DNA from: Ilyomonas limi
GTDB lineage: Bacteria > Bacteroidota > Bacteroidia > Chitinophagales > Chitinophagaceae
Direction of reading: 5' to 3'
NCBI RefSeq assembly: GCF_005233845.1
Contig: NZ_SZQL01000007.1
Coordinates: forward strand, 204,701 to 268,700
Length of the DNA: 64,000 bases
Each line of letters starts with the position of its first letter. The first letter of the stretch is position 1. Of the stretch, positions 1-8,445 are shown in pieces. Both the position numbers and the translations under genes were made by a program. The notes beneath the pieces were generated by a model. That model saw nothing but the letters and a program-made list of their open reading frames with translations. It made no database searches and was not told where the DNA came from.

Positions 1-51
1 TCGCTTTACAATTCAGTTTTACCTGCCTGTACAAACTACTCTTTATTGCTG

Positions 52-1437
52 TCATTGCAGGTTATATTGTTCTTGTGTATTTATTACATTATTAAGTTGC
101 TGCTTTATTTTCTTTTGCTCCGGCGTAGGGTTTGTAATAGGATGCTCTTCCAGTGGATCATTAATTATATCATAGAAGTGATTGACATCAGTTTCATCAT
201 ACTTTTTGTATTGCGCCTGCCTTGCAAATACTTTAAAGCGTTTATCACCCGCAGAAGATAATGGCTTATAATATATATACGTCCAATCTCTCGCTGTAAA
301 AGGAAGGTCGTAAATAGCGCCATAAAAAGAAACGCCATCCAGATGTCCGAAGGTGGTAGGCTGCGGTATGCCTGCCAGATCTGCCATTGTTGGCATCAGA
401 TCGGTAAAATCAATAATGTTATTTTTAATACCGGGCTTAATGCCAGGTCCTGCCACTATAAAAGGCACGTGGGTGCCGTAAACATTGGTCAGGCCTTTTG
501 CGCCATCAATACTTGTATTGTTCCAGGTAGAAGTAATGCTCTTTGGTGTACCATTATCGCTACAAAAAATAACAATGGTGTTATTTAGTAAATTTTTCGC
601 CTTCAGCGTGTCCATCAGTTTACCCACTTCTTTGTCCATATACCTCACCATATCAGGGAAATATTTTTTACTAGATGCGCCGCCGGCAAAATCCCAGGTT
701 GCATAATCCGGGTTGTCTGGTGTAGGTGAAAACGGCATGTGGCAAAGCGAAAAAGAATGATATACAAAGAAGGGTTTGGATGTGTTCCTGTTTACACTAT
801 CTATAAAACGGGATGTAAAATCTACAAACATATCATCGGCATATTTGCCCTGGGTTGCACTTTGAGGTAAGTAAGCTCCTTTTTGATACAAGGTAGGATC
901 TTTATATCGCCCCTTATTTTCTTCAGATTCATCCCCGCCGTTATACGGTAAGAACACCAGATAATCGCTGAAGCCAAAACCTCTTATGGCTACATCGCCG
1001 CCATCCAATTGCCACTTGCCCGAAACGGCAGTAGCATAGCCATTAGACCTTAGCATATTGGCAATTGTCTTCTGGTCTCTCAACATAGTTCCCCAGGTAG
1101 TATAATTTTGATTGTTGTATTTACCGGTAAGGAAAGACTGGCGCGATGGCGAGCAGAGTGGAGTGCTGTTGGCATCTGAAAACTGCCGGCCAACCCGGGC
1201 TAAGCTGTCAATATTAGGTGTTTGATACGACTGGCCGCCCGTATAGGCAGGCACTTCGTAGCCAATATCATCAGCAACCAGCAATAAAATATTGGGTTTT
1301 CTACTACGCAGCGTCTGCGATTTAACAGCATCCTGCGCCACTCCGGCTGGCAGTTCTTTGTTATCAAACCCGGGTTTGTTGCAGGAAGATAAGCATAGCA
1401 GCAGCAATGCACAGGGGATTAGAGTTAGTTTCTTCAT
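52..1437 (-). CDS. Lipoprotein sulfatase (arylsulfatase family)
   Basis: Type I sulfatase that should hydrolyse a sulfate ester outside the cytoplasm. The 461-residue protein begins with a lipoprotein signal whose lipobox ends at Cys19 (LSSC). The sulfatase signature CSPSR lies at 95-99; Cys95 is the residue converted to formylglycine in this family. Asp56-Asp57 (VADDIGY) and a later SDNG motif supply the calcium ligands. The length fits the family. No SusC/SusD pair or second sulfatase is nearby, so the substrate (polysaccharide, glycan or small ester) cannot be read from context. The C-terminus is complete, ending 51 bases from the window edge. Confidence 0.9.
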   Translation of the reverse strand: MKKLTLIPCALLLLCLSSCNKPGFDNKELPAGVAQDAVKSQTLRSRKPNILLLVADDIGYEVPAYTGGQSYQTPNIDSLARVGRQFSDANSTPLCSPSRQSFLTGKYNNQNYTTWGTMLRDQKTIANMLRSNGYATAVSGKWQLDGGDVAIRGFGFSDYLVFLPYNGGDESEENKGRYKDPTLYQKGAYLPQSATQGKYADDMFVDFTSRFIDSVNRNTSKPFFVYHSFSLCHMPFSPTPDNPDYATWDFAGGASSKKYFPDMVRYMDKEVGKLMDTLKAKNLLNNTIVIFCSDNGTPKSITSTWNNTSIDGAKGLTNVYGTHVPFIVAGPGIKPGIKNNIIDFTDLMPTMADLAGIPQPTTFGHLDGVSFYGAIYDLPFTARDWTYIYYKPLSSAGDKRFKVFARQAQYKKYDETDVNHFYDIINDPLEEHPITNPTPEQKKIKQQLNNVINTQEQYNLQ

Positions 1438-2102
1438 TTTTTCGCTATTTAGCTCGTTTAGTAAATGAGTAATAATATATGCTTCTATTAATTAATCTTA
1501 TTACACAATAAAACAAGTTCTTGGTTGTTATACCTATATCACTTTTGCAATCTCCTCAAATCAGGTGCATTTAACCTACCACGATTTTACTAATTATATC
1601 AGCTCAAACTATTTTGTAATATATTGTTGGCAAACAAAAAACCATAAGCACTAAAACCGGGTTTCAGGTTAAACTTCTACAAAAAAATACGCGATAAAAG
1701 TACAAAAGGGTTAGCAATATATCCAAAAAATATTTAACATCTTTTTGGTCTTATAAGCCTTTCTATTTGCATCCCTCGCAAGCCTGTTGCTATACAGCAG
1801 CTTATTGGTTTATGTCCATCGTTGCGTCGCCAGGGTTTGAAAGCTTCAACAAATGGGTAAGACTTTATTTAAGTATAGTTTACAGCTTCGCAAAAAGCAA
1901 AGTGCAGGTGCCTGCTTTATTTTAAATTTTGGCAAGGCACAACCGGCAATTACAGGAATGCACCAGCTTTAATCCTATACTTTTTAGCAGTGCACAGAGA
2001 AAAGCAGAGAGCAGTTATTATGATGTTCTTTTATGAGGAACTTAAATAAGAATACAATCCTTTTTCAGCTAAATAATACAATTACAGTTAGCTAATAGCT
2101 CA
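1438..2102. other. Gene-free AT-rich stretch upstream of the sulfatase
   Basis: About 660 bases with no credible coding frame. It holds the promoter region of the leftward sulfatase gene, a fragment with GCACAGAG repeats (1988-2014, similar to copies near 18971 and 50504), and otherwise decayed-looking sequence running into the pseudogene at 2103-2409. Confidence 0.5.
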
Positions 2103-2409
2103 CAGTTCAATGCTTGCAACTTGTACAGCCGAAATAGCATCAAAAATCGCTTACTTCTTTAGCTGCCCATTTTTAAAATGTGCTGACGGGATTGAAGTTA
2201 TCAAAATACAAAGACGCATAAACCTGTATAAAATACAAAGCTATGCCAATGCTGTTTTTTATTTCGTTTCGCCGGGGCATAAAGCGCTGCCACAGCGCCC
2301 ACGTTGTGTTGTTTGCAAGAGACATTTCCATGCGTTTGCCAATACACGTTTCTCTGTTAGCTTTTCCATGCGTGGGGTCACGTCTGCAAAGCCATTCTTT
2401 TGCTCTCAT
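2103..2409 (-). pseudogene. Decayed GyrI-like effector-binding domain gene
   Basis: The minus-strand frame starting at 2409 reads GKRMEMSLANN, then LWQRFMPRR and YFDNFNP. I recognise this series from small GyrI-like (AraC effector-binding type) proteins of Bacteroidota. The frame then hits a TAA where the family normally has Glu (TF-stop-KWAAKEVSDF). It runs on in frame to KEVSDF, where a one-base shift is needed to continue as DFDAIS before a final stop. The N-terminal 20 or so residues do not look like the family. A nonsense change plus a frameshift make this a pseudogene. Family assignment is from memory of the motif series; decay is seen directly. Confidence 0.6.
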
Positions 2410-2467
2410 TTATTGCGGCAGATCTTATAAGCACAGAAAATTTGTAAAGGCAAAATAAGCAGAACGC

Positions 2468-2983
2468 TTAAGAGTACATACCGGTATTAAACTCTTTCTT
2501 AAAGCTGTTTGCTTTACTAATTGTGTAAGCTATAAATACAATCCAGGTTGCAAATGCCAATAAAATAGAAGTACCACTTCCCATATACAAAAAAACTACT
2601 GTTAAGGCAATAGGTATCAGCCACGTTGGGCGGTACATTCTTCTTAGCGCACCAATATTAAAGAAGTTCTGATTGGTAGTATGATTAGTTGCTGCAATAT
2701 AGTCACCAGCTTTTTTACCCTTTTGCACGGCCCATACAACCGTTACTTCGTTGCCCTCGCGGCAGGCTACATCAAAATCCTGGAGCTGAAAAGAATGTTC
2801 TTTACCGGTATTGTCCATCAAAAATATCTGGTCGTGCACGGTAGTTGTAGATCGCATATTTACCGGCGTGTTGCCACCGCCGGTTGCACTTACTGTGGTT
2901 GACAGGTTTTTGCTGGAAGATAGTACTTTGCCGGTGGTGTGATAGAGCGTGTATTCTTTACCGCTCGCCATTAACGTTTTCAT
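2468..2983 (-). CDS. Unknown protein with two C-terminal membrane helices
   Basis: A 171-residue protein I do not recognise. Residues 1-115 are hydrophilic and beta-rich, with Ser/Thr/Gly-rich runs (SSSKNLSTTVSATGGG) and no N-terminal signal. Residues about 118-155 form two closely spaced hydrophobic helices (WLIPIALTVVFLYMG, then ILLAFATWIVFIAYTI), followed by a short Lys-containing tail. The layout suggests a cytoplasmic sensor or adaptor domain held at the inner membrane by a hairpin. It is flanked by the GyrI-like pseudogene and the broken sigma factor gene, with no close operon partner. Confidence 0.6.
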   Translation of the reverse strand: MKTLMASGKEYTLYHTTGKVLSSSKNLSTTVSATGGGNTPVNMRSTTTVHDQIFLMDNTGKEHSFQLQDFDVACREGNEVTVVWAVQKGKKAGDYIAATNHTTNQNFFNIGALRRMYRPTWLIPIALTVVFLYMGSGTSILLAFATWIVFIAYTISKANSFKKEFNTGMYS

Positions 2984-3241
2984 ATTGCAGAGGTTTTATT
3001 GTGCGTGGTTAAAAGGTGGGAGCTTTGGTGAAAATTTGACGATTGAGAACCAAATATATATAAATTATCCGTGTGATAATTTAAAATCCGGAGGAATAAA
3101 AAATTATAATTTTTATAGGGATTTATTATTAAAGCTATCCGGGTTATGGTGTGGCATACTCTTAAAATAGCGACTCCTGCTAAGATGAAATTGAAGTAGT
3201 CAATATATTAAAACCGGTATTAAGGGTAAGAAAACCTTCAA

Positions 3242-4465
3242 TCAAAGATCATTCATTTTCTGTACTAATATCCGTTTATCCGTTGCTGTTTTTGCAAGCG
3301 GGATAGCTTTCTCAAAATAGTGTTTTGCCTTATTGTTATCAATGTTTGTGTACAATTCGCCAAGTAGTGTAAAATAATAGTGGTTATCGGTAAGTCTTAG
3401 CTTCTCGGCTTCTGCAATGGCAACTGCTTTACCGTTTGCTTTTGCAAGTGCAAAGGTTCTGTTGAGCGCGGCTATAGGAGAATATGCTATTTGCAGCAAC
3501 TGGTTATAAAGTTGCAGAATATTTTCCCACTTATCACCTGTATCCTCTTTGATTGTATGCCAGTAAGCAATGCCTGCTTCCAGGTGATATCTGGAGATAT
3601 AATTGCCCTGCGATGCGCTGTTTAAATAATATGCACCTGTAGCAATCAGTTCATAATTCCACAGTGCTTCATCTTGCTGCTCATACAGCACCATCTCTCC
3701 ATTTCCATTTTTTCGCGCAGGAAAACGCGAAGCATGAAAACACATCAACGCATACAAAGCATTTACTTCAGGCAAATCTGTTTGTTTGTTATTCATTAAT
3801 AGATACACCAGTCGCATCGCTTCTGTACACAGTTCTTCCCGAATGATGGCATCATCCGATTCGGAATAATAACCTTCATTAAATAATAAATACAGCGTTG
3901 TTAAAACAGCATTTACGCGTTTACCCATTTCATTAACGGCCGGCAGTTGTATTGCTATTTGTTCTGCACGCAATTTTTCTTTGGCTCTGAATAGCCGCTT
4001 GTTTATTGTTTCTTTATTGGTTAAGAACGCTGTTGCAATTTCATCAATACCAAAACCACATAAAATACGAAGCGACAAACCAATTTATGCTTCTACCGGA
4101 ATGGCAGGATGACAAAGTGTAAAAAGCATCTGTAGTTGACTATCGGCAATGTTTTGTTCGGATAAATCAATGATGAAAGTATGGACAGGGGTATCGTTTT
4201 GTATTGCTTTTGCAACTTTTTCATCAAACTGATTATTGCGCTGAATATGATTCTTTGCTTTGTTTTTAGCAACCACATACAACCATGCAACCGGGTTTTG
4301 CGGAATGCCTTTGTAGCTCCATGTTTCCAGCGCCAGCAAAAAAGTTTCACTGGCAATATCTTCAGCTACTTCCAAATATTCAATACCAAAAAACCTTGTC
4401 AGGACAGCGCATATTTTACTATATTCCGTCCTGAACAAGTGCGGTATCAATTCCTGCGGCTGCAT
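3242..4465 (-). pseudogene. ECF42-type RNA polymerase sigma factor, split by an in-frame TAA
   Basis: The minus strand encodes a sigma factor of the ECF42 type: region 2 at the N-terminus (about residues 10-75), region 4 around the codons for LCGFGIDEIATAFL and TINKRLFRAKEKLR, then a 230-residue TPR-like extension with the hallmark LLFNEGYYS. Reading is open from ATG 4465 to a TAA at 4087-4085 (IPVEA-stop-IGLSLRILCGF). It then continues in the same frame to 3242. Family members have Gln or a similar residue at this spot, so a single CAA to TAA change explains the break. The stop separates region 2 from the helix-turn-helix of region 4. The only nearby restart is a TTG at 4078. The start overlaps the upstream YCII gene by one base (TAATG). 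Either a pseudogene or a sequencing error. Confidence 0.8.
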
Positions 4466-4827
4466 TAGTGAGCGTTTTCTTCCTTTGCTATTTTTCTTAT
4501 TTCCATACTATTGCCTTCACCCTGCAAAACAGGGCAACCCTTTGCAAATTCCACTGCTTCTTCCACCGACTCGGCTTTTACAACAATAAAACCACCAATG
4601 GTTTCTTTAATGTCTCCAAAGGGTCCATTAGTAACAACCGGTTTACCGCTTTTGGTGGTGATTACTTTTGCATTGTCAAATGGCAAACCAGTGCCGCTTA
4701 CAAATTTGTTTTGGGCAGCAATGCCGCCAATCCAATCCATGGTTTGTTTCATCCATTGCTGAATTTGCTCGGGCGAGGCTACTTTTCTGCCATCTTCATG
4801 CCTCATAATTAATGCATACTCTTCCAT
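4465..4827 (-). CDS. YCII/DGPF-domain protein
   Basis: A 120-residue protein of the YCII-related (DGPF) family, small ferredoxin-like-fold proteins usually encoded beside ECF42 sigma factors. Visible family traits are the N-terminal YALIMRHEDG strand, the central TNGPFGDIKETIGGF block that corresponds to the DGPF motif, and the C-terminal helix VEEAVEFAKGCP. Its stop codon shares one base with the start of the broken sigma factor gene, which indicates translational coupling. The biochemical role of the family is not settled; some members are thought to act on small molecules. Because the partner sigma gene is interrupted, this gene may now be an orphan. Confidence 0.85.
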   Translation of the reverse strand: MEEYALIMRHEDGRKVASPEQIQQWMKQTMDWIGGIAAQNKFVSGTGLPFDNAKVITTKSGKPVVTNGPFGDIKETIGGFIVVKAESVEEAVEFAKGCPVLQGEGNSMEIRKIAKEENAH

Positions 4828-5281
4828 GTTGTTTTCAATTTAAATGGTTATTGAAATAAATTTTATACTTCAATAACAAATGAGCTTATTGTAAATTGGA
4901 CAAAAAGGCGGAAATATTTTTTACCGGAATTCTTCTTAAAGAACCGTTGTGCTGTCATTTATGAATAAAATAATTTACTGAAAAGTATTCATCAGATCTA
5001 AACTTTTCTATTTTCATTTAAACCCATAATCATCCTTATCCTCATACACGCAACCACAGAAAAATATTATAAAAATGAACAAGTATTTAACCATACTATA
5101 AGCAATTGTTTGTATGCCCAAATATAAGCACACGTATCTGCAATGTGCATTACTTCAACATTGCAGCAGCTATTTGTTGTACTACTTTCACTGGCGCCCG
5201 GCACTCCTTTTTAAACCTTTTCCCACCTCAGCAATCTTCCTTACTTTTAGTTTTTAAAATTTGTTACTGTAAACCTCCTCC
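4828..5281. other. Intergenic region between divergent genes
   Basis: About 450 bases between the leftward YCII gene and the rightward T9SS plug gene. It is AT-rich and must hold both promoters. I see no convincing ORF or hairpin; an ATG at 5094 opens only an eight-codon frame (MNKYLTIL). Confidence 0.5.
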
Positions 5282-6565
5282 ATGAAGCAATTGATTGGTA
5301 TTGCCTGCTGTGTTCTTTTTCACCTGCCTCTTTTTGCGCAGCGCCAGCCCGACAAAATATATATGTCAAACATCCATACGGTGCAATTGTTTTTAACCGG
5401 CAACCAGTTTGGCTATCCTATTATTCAGCATGGCGCAATGGGTGCTACCGAACTGCATTTTGATGATTTGGATGGCACGGTAAAAAACTACAGCTACACC
5501 TACCAGCTTTGCAATGCCGACTGGCAGCCGGTAGATTTAAGTCCGTTTGATTACCTCGATGGCTTTACGCAAAACCGCATTACGCAATACCGTGCATCAT
5601 CTATTGCCAGTGTAAAATACATTCATTACCAGGCATTGCTGCCCGAAAAGAATTGTATGCCCAAACTCACCGGCAACTATCTGCTTAAAGTTTTTCTTAA
5701 TGGCGATACGGGCAAGCTGGCTTTTACAAAAAGATTACTTATTGTAAACAAACTTGTGCCTGTTGCTGCGCAAATACAACAGCCGTTTAATACCGAGTTG
5801 TTCAGAACGCACCAGAAAGTGCAGTTTAGTATTGATAAAACAAAGCTGAATGTACTGAACCCGTTACAGCAGATAAAAGTAGTGGTGTTGCAAAACTACA
5901 GGTGGGACAACGCGGTAATGAACGCGCAACCCGCTTTTATGCGGCAGAATGTGTTTGAATATAATGGAGAAAAAGATTTTCTGTTTCCCGCGGGAAAAGA
6001 ATACCGCTGGATTGATTTGCGGAGTTTCAGGTTTTTGAGCGACCGTATTAAAAGTGCTAACCGCGAGGTAACGCCCACAGAAATTCAGGTAGCGCCCGAT
6101 GGCGAGCGAAACAACCAGCGTTACATCTGGTATGAAGATTTGAATGGTTTTTACCAGGTTGGCGGCACCGATGTAAATAATCCTTTTTTGCAGGGCGATT
6201 ATGCACGGGTACATTTCTTGTTCATCCCGCCCAACAACCAGCCTTACTCCGGTAAAAACCTGTATATTATGGGGCAAATGACCAACTACGAGTACAACGA
6301 TAGCACTAAGCTACAGTTTAATGCCAACCTGGGTGTGTACGAAACTTCTTTACTGCTGAAGCAAGGCTATTATACCTATATGTTTGGCACCAAAGACGCA
6401 GGCAATTCAAAAGCGCCCATTAATATTGCCGCTACCGAAGGTAACTATTGGGAAACCGAAAACAACTACACCATCCTGGTATATTACCGTGCCTTTAGCG
6501 ACCGTGCCGATGAACTCGTAGGCGCCTATACCATTAATTCGCGCGCATCGCGTACCGGATTGTAA
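5282..6565 (+). CDS. Type IX secretion system plug protein (DUF5103 family)
   Basis: A 427-residue secreted protein with a Sec signal peptide ending near LFAQ (residues 15-19). The body matches the DUF5103 family found across Bacteroidota, one member of which plugs the lateral pore of the T9SS translocon. Typical blocks are MSNIHTVQLFLTGNQFGYPI, LHFDDLDG, YTYQLCNADWQP and, at the C-terminus, YNDSTKLQFN and GYYTYMF. The N-terminal half is a beta-sandwich, and an Ig/CBM-like domain follows from about residue 310. No other T9SS gene lies in the window, which is normal because these genes are scattered in the phylum. Length and motif order are typical. Confidence 0.85.
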   Translation: MKQLIGIACCVLFHLPLFAQRQPDKIYMSNIHTVQLFLTGNQFGYPIIQHGAMGATELHFDDLDGTVKNYSYTYQLCNADWQPVDLSPFDYLDGFTQNRITQYRASSIASVKYIHYQALLPEKNCMPKLTGNYLLKVFLNGDTGKLAFTKRLLIVNKLVPVAAQIQQPFNTELFRTHQKVQFSIDKTKLNVLNPLQQIKVVVLQNYRWDNAVMNAQPAFMRQNVFEYNGEKDFLFPAGKEYRWIDLRSFRFLSDRIKSANREVTPTEIQVAPDGERNNQRYIWYEDLNGFYQVGGTDVNNPFLQGDYARVHFLFIPPNNQPYSGKNLYIMGQMTNYEYNDSTKLQFNANLGVYETSLLLKQGYYTYMFGTKDAGNSKAPINIAATEGNYWETENNYTILVYYRAFSDRADELVGAYTINSRASRTGL

Positions 6566-6581
6566 AGATTATAAAATTGCA

Positions 6582-6612
6582 TTTGTTTTTTATGGTGCAA
6601 TACTTATTTTTG
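6582..6612 (+). promoter_or_regulatory. Consensus Bacteroidota promoter of the SRP RNA
   Basis: A TTTG at 6582-6585 and TATTTTTG at 6605-6612 are separated by exactly 19 bases, which matches the phylum's -33/-7 consensus. The predicted start about 5-7 bases downstream coincides with the first base of the SRP RNA stem at 6617. Confidence 0.8.
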
Positions 6613-6616
6613 CGCG

Positions 6617-6713
6617 CGGCAGGTCTTATACGACCAGCTCCTGCTGAACCCTCCCAGGACCGGAAGGTAGCAAGAGTAAGCGGTTGTAGCGGTGCGATGT
6701 AAGTAGCCTGCCG
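6617..6713 (+). ncRNA. ffs: Small bacterial SRP RNA (4.5S RNA)
   Basis: The RNA component of the signal recognition particle; it binds Ffh and directs membrane proteins to FtsY. The 97-base segment holds the conserved apical loop and symmetric-loop sequences: a CCTCCCAGGACCGGAAGGTAGCAAG-type block begins near 6650, with the GGAAG tetraloop at 6662-6666. The ends CGGCAGG (6617-6623) and CCTGCCG (6707-6713) pair, and a T-run follows at 6714-6719. It has its own consensus promoter. It is the small form without an Alu domain. Confidence 0.95.
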
Positions 6714-6906
6714 TTTTTTATTTAATTGAACTACTGCTCATTAGCTTTCACGCATATAACTCCGCTCGCTTTTAAACAAAAATGAATTCTGCCTAATTGC
6801 GGTTCCGCATTAATAGTTTTACTTTGCTATTAGTACATTTGTGCCAGCGTTGAAACTGATCATTCAGTTTAACCCATTGACAATTAACAATTAAAAATCA
6901 ACAATA

Positions 6907-7563
6907 ATGAAGTTCTTCATTGACACAGCCAACCTTAATCAGATAAAAGAAGCCCATGATTTAGGCATTCTTGATGGTGTAACTACCAACCCATCGCTGA
7001 TGGCGAAAGAAGGTATTACCGGCGAAGCCGCTATTACAAAACACTACGAGACCATTTGCAATATGGTGAACGGCGATATCAGCGCAGAAGTAGTATCTGT
7101 GAAATTTGATGATATTATTGCCGAAGGCAAAAAGCTGGCTGCCATACATCCTAATATTGTGGTAAAAGTACCAATGATAAAAGATGGCGTAAAAGCCATT
7201 AAATGGTTTACCGATAATGGTATTGCAACCAACTGTACCTTGTGTTTTTCTGCCGGGCAAGCCATATTAGCTGCTAAAGCCGGCGCCAAATATATTTCAC
7301 CCTTTATAGGCCGTATAGATGATACCGGCTGGGACGGGGTGCAGCTGATAGAGCAGATTGTAAACATCTATGCTATTCAGGGTTTTGAAACACAGGTGCT
7401 CGCCGCTTCTATACGCAATTCTAACCACATTGTACAATGTGCCGAAGCAGGCGCGCATGTGGTTACTTCGCCGCTGGAGTCCATCCTCGGCTTACTCAAA
7501 CATCCGCTTACCGATATTGGCCTTGCCAAGTTTTTGGAGGATGCCAAGAAAATGCATCCATGA
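6907..7563 (+). CDS. tal: Transaldolase (short MipB/TalC type)
   Basis: A 218-residue class I aldolase of the short transaldolase/FSA family, which moves dihydroxyacetone units between sugar phosphates in the pentose phosphate pathway. Asp6, the TTNPS motif (26-30) and the Schiff-base lysine (Lys87 in VVKVP) are present. Residue 133 is Phe in SPFIGRIDD. Fructose-6-phosphate aldolase has Tyr there, so I call transaldolase rather than FSA. A TACATTTG -7 element lies at 6834-6841. The gene stands alone, closed by a strong terminator at 7587. Confidence 0.92.
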   Translation: MKFFIDTANLNQIKEAHDLGILDGVTTNPSLMAKEGITGEAAITKHYETICNMVNGDISAEVVSVKFDDIIAEGKKLAAIHPNIVVKVPMIKDGVKAIKWFTDNGIATNCTLCFSAGQAILAAKAGAKYISPFIGRIDDTGWDGVQLIEQIVNIYAIQGFETQVLAASIRNSNHIVQCAEAGAHVVTSPLESILGLLKHPLTDIGLAKFLEDAKKMHP

Positions 7564-7586
7564 GCTTTTATCTTTTAAATACATAC

Positions 7587-7628
7587 AACCAGGCGCAAAA
7601 GCTTTGCTTTTGCGCCTGGTTCTTTTTG
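7587..7628 (+). terminator. Rho-independent terminator of tal
   Basis: A 16-base perfect stem (7587-7602 with 7606-7621), a TTT loop and then a T-rich tail. Confidence 0.85.
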
Positions 7629-7684
7629 GTGACGAGCTGCGGTGCTGCTGTGGAGCTTTTGGTGTGTCACTCACTGCAACACCT
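7622..7684. repeat. Interspersed repeat, copy A
   Basis: Holds ACGAGCTGCGGTGCTGCTG followed by a TTGGTGT and CACTCACT block. A diverged copy with the same order of blocks lies at 18851-18930 and carries an extra hairpin insert. Neither copy codes for protein. Confidence 0.55.
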
Positions 7685-7719
7685 GTGCATTATGCAACAA
7701 GGCTTACAGTCTTCAAACT

Positions 7720-7755
7720 AAAACGCTGACAGGGTTTTGAAACCTGTCAGCGTTT
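7720..7755. terminator. Hairpin between convergent genes
   Basis: Perfect inverted repeat with arms AAAACGCTGACAGG and CCTGTCAGCGTTTT. A-run before and T-run after make it a plausible bidirectional terminator between tal and the leftward gene at 7870. Confidence 0.6.
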
Positions 7756-7757
7756 TC

Positions 7758-7790
7758 GGTCATTGCGAGCGTAGCGAAGCAATCTGCGGA
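7758..7790. repeat. CATTGCGAGCG-type palindromic repeat
   Basis: TCATTGCGAGCGTAGCGAAG followed by CAATCT; the ends ATTGC and GCAAT pair. Sequences of this form recur between genes in many bacteria. Only one clear copy is in this window. Confidence 0.5.
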
Positions 7791-7869
7791 TGGTAACACA
7801 ATCAAAACAAGCCATCAATATTGATTTTAAAACTTAGTACAAATTGTTTTGCCACAATGACAATCCAAT

Positions 7870-8289
7870 TTAATTCCCTCTTTTTCTCCCCTTTTTTCCA
7901 CTATTATTATCCCACTCCTTCATCAGTTCTTCTTCTGTCTTCAGGCGTTCACCAACTAAATTTCTCTTCATGTAAATAGTGACTGTCTTTTGTAAAGCAG
8001 TATTACCTTTCAACACAGCCGTTACTACTACCGAATCTTTATTGTAAGAAGAATCAATAATTAAATTGTTACCATCCCAGGTACCTGCATTAGACGAAAA
8101 TTGTATTAATTTACTATTTAGCGGACGCCAATTGCCATCGCCCAACTTTCCATCTACATTAATATAGTTATGTACCCCTTTTTTAAGACTATCAGTGTAC
8201 AGGTGAAACTCAATACTTTCTATCTGTTGCGCTTTGCCATGAATAACAAAACAAGTAACTAAAACCATCAAACCAACCAATCGCTTCAT
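7870..8289 (-). CDS. Secreted protein of unknown function
   Basis: A 139-residue protein with a Sec signal (MKRLVGLMVLVTCF...GKAQ, cleavage after about residue 21). The mature part is about 90 residues of beta-rich sequence (IESIEFHLYTDSLKKG, DGNNLIIDSSYNKDSVVV) that reads like a single Ig- or CBM-like sandwich. It ends with a highly charged Lys/Arg/Gly tail after KTEEELMKEWDN. No Cys, so not a lipoprotein. I do not recognise the family. It is alone, between the transaldolase terminators and the ABC-F gene. Confidence 0.6.
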   Translation of the reverse strand: MKRLVGLMVLVTCFVIHGKAQQIESIEFHLYTDSLKKGVHNYINVDGKLGDGNWRPLNSKLIQFSSNAGTWDGNNLIIDSSYNKDSVVVTAVLKGNTALQKTVTIYMKRNLVGERLKTEEELMKEWDNNSGKKGRKRGN

Positions 8290-8386
8290 ACAAAAAATTT
8301 ACACTTTGATATTGAAAGATACAGAAAGTAAAAAAATGAAAAGCCAAAACCTCGCTGCTATCTGCTACCCACTAACAAGAAAAAGG

Positions 8387-8421
8387 AAAGCGGCTTAGCA
8401 TTCGCAATGCCAAGCCGCTTT
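8387..8421 (-). terminator. Terminator of the ABC-F gene
   Basis: Arms AAAGCGGCTT and AAGCCGCTTT with an inner GCATT/AATGC stem; on the minus strand it is followed by a pyrimidine-rich CCTTTTTC tail. Confidence 0.75.
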
Positions 8422-8445
8422 AAAAAAGTTATAAAAACAGGTCTT

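Noticed and set aside
2110..2430. 106-codon plus-strand frame
   Set aside because: It is the antisense of the GyrI-like pseudogene, which explains its length; Cys/Phe-rich nonsense composition.
6907..7563. Fructose-6-phosphate aldolase as the name for the short aldolase
   Set aside because: The position that is Tyr in FSA is Phe133 here, as in transaldolases.
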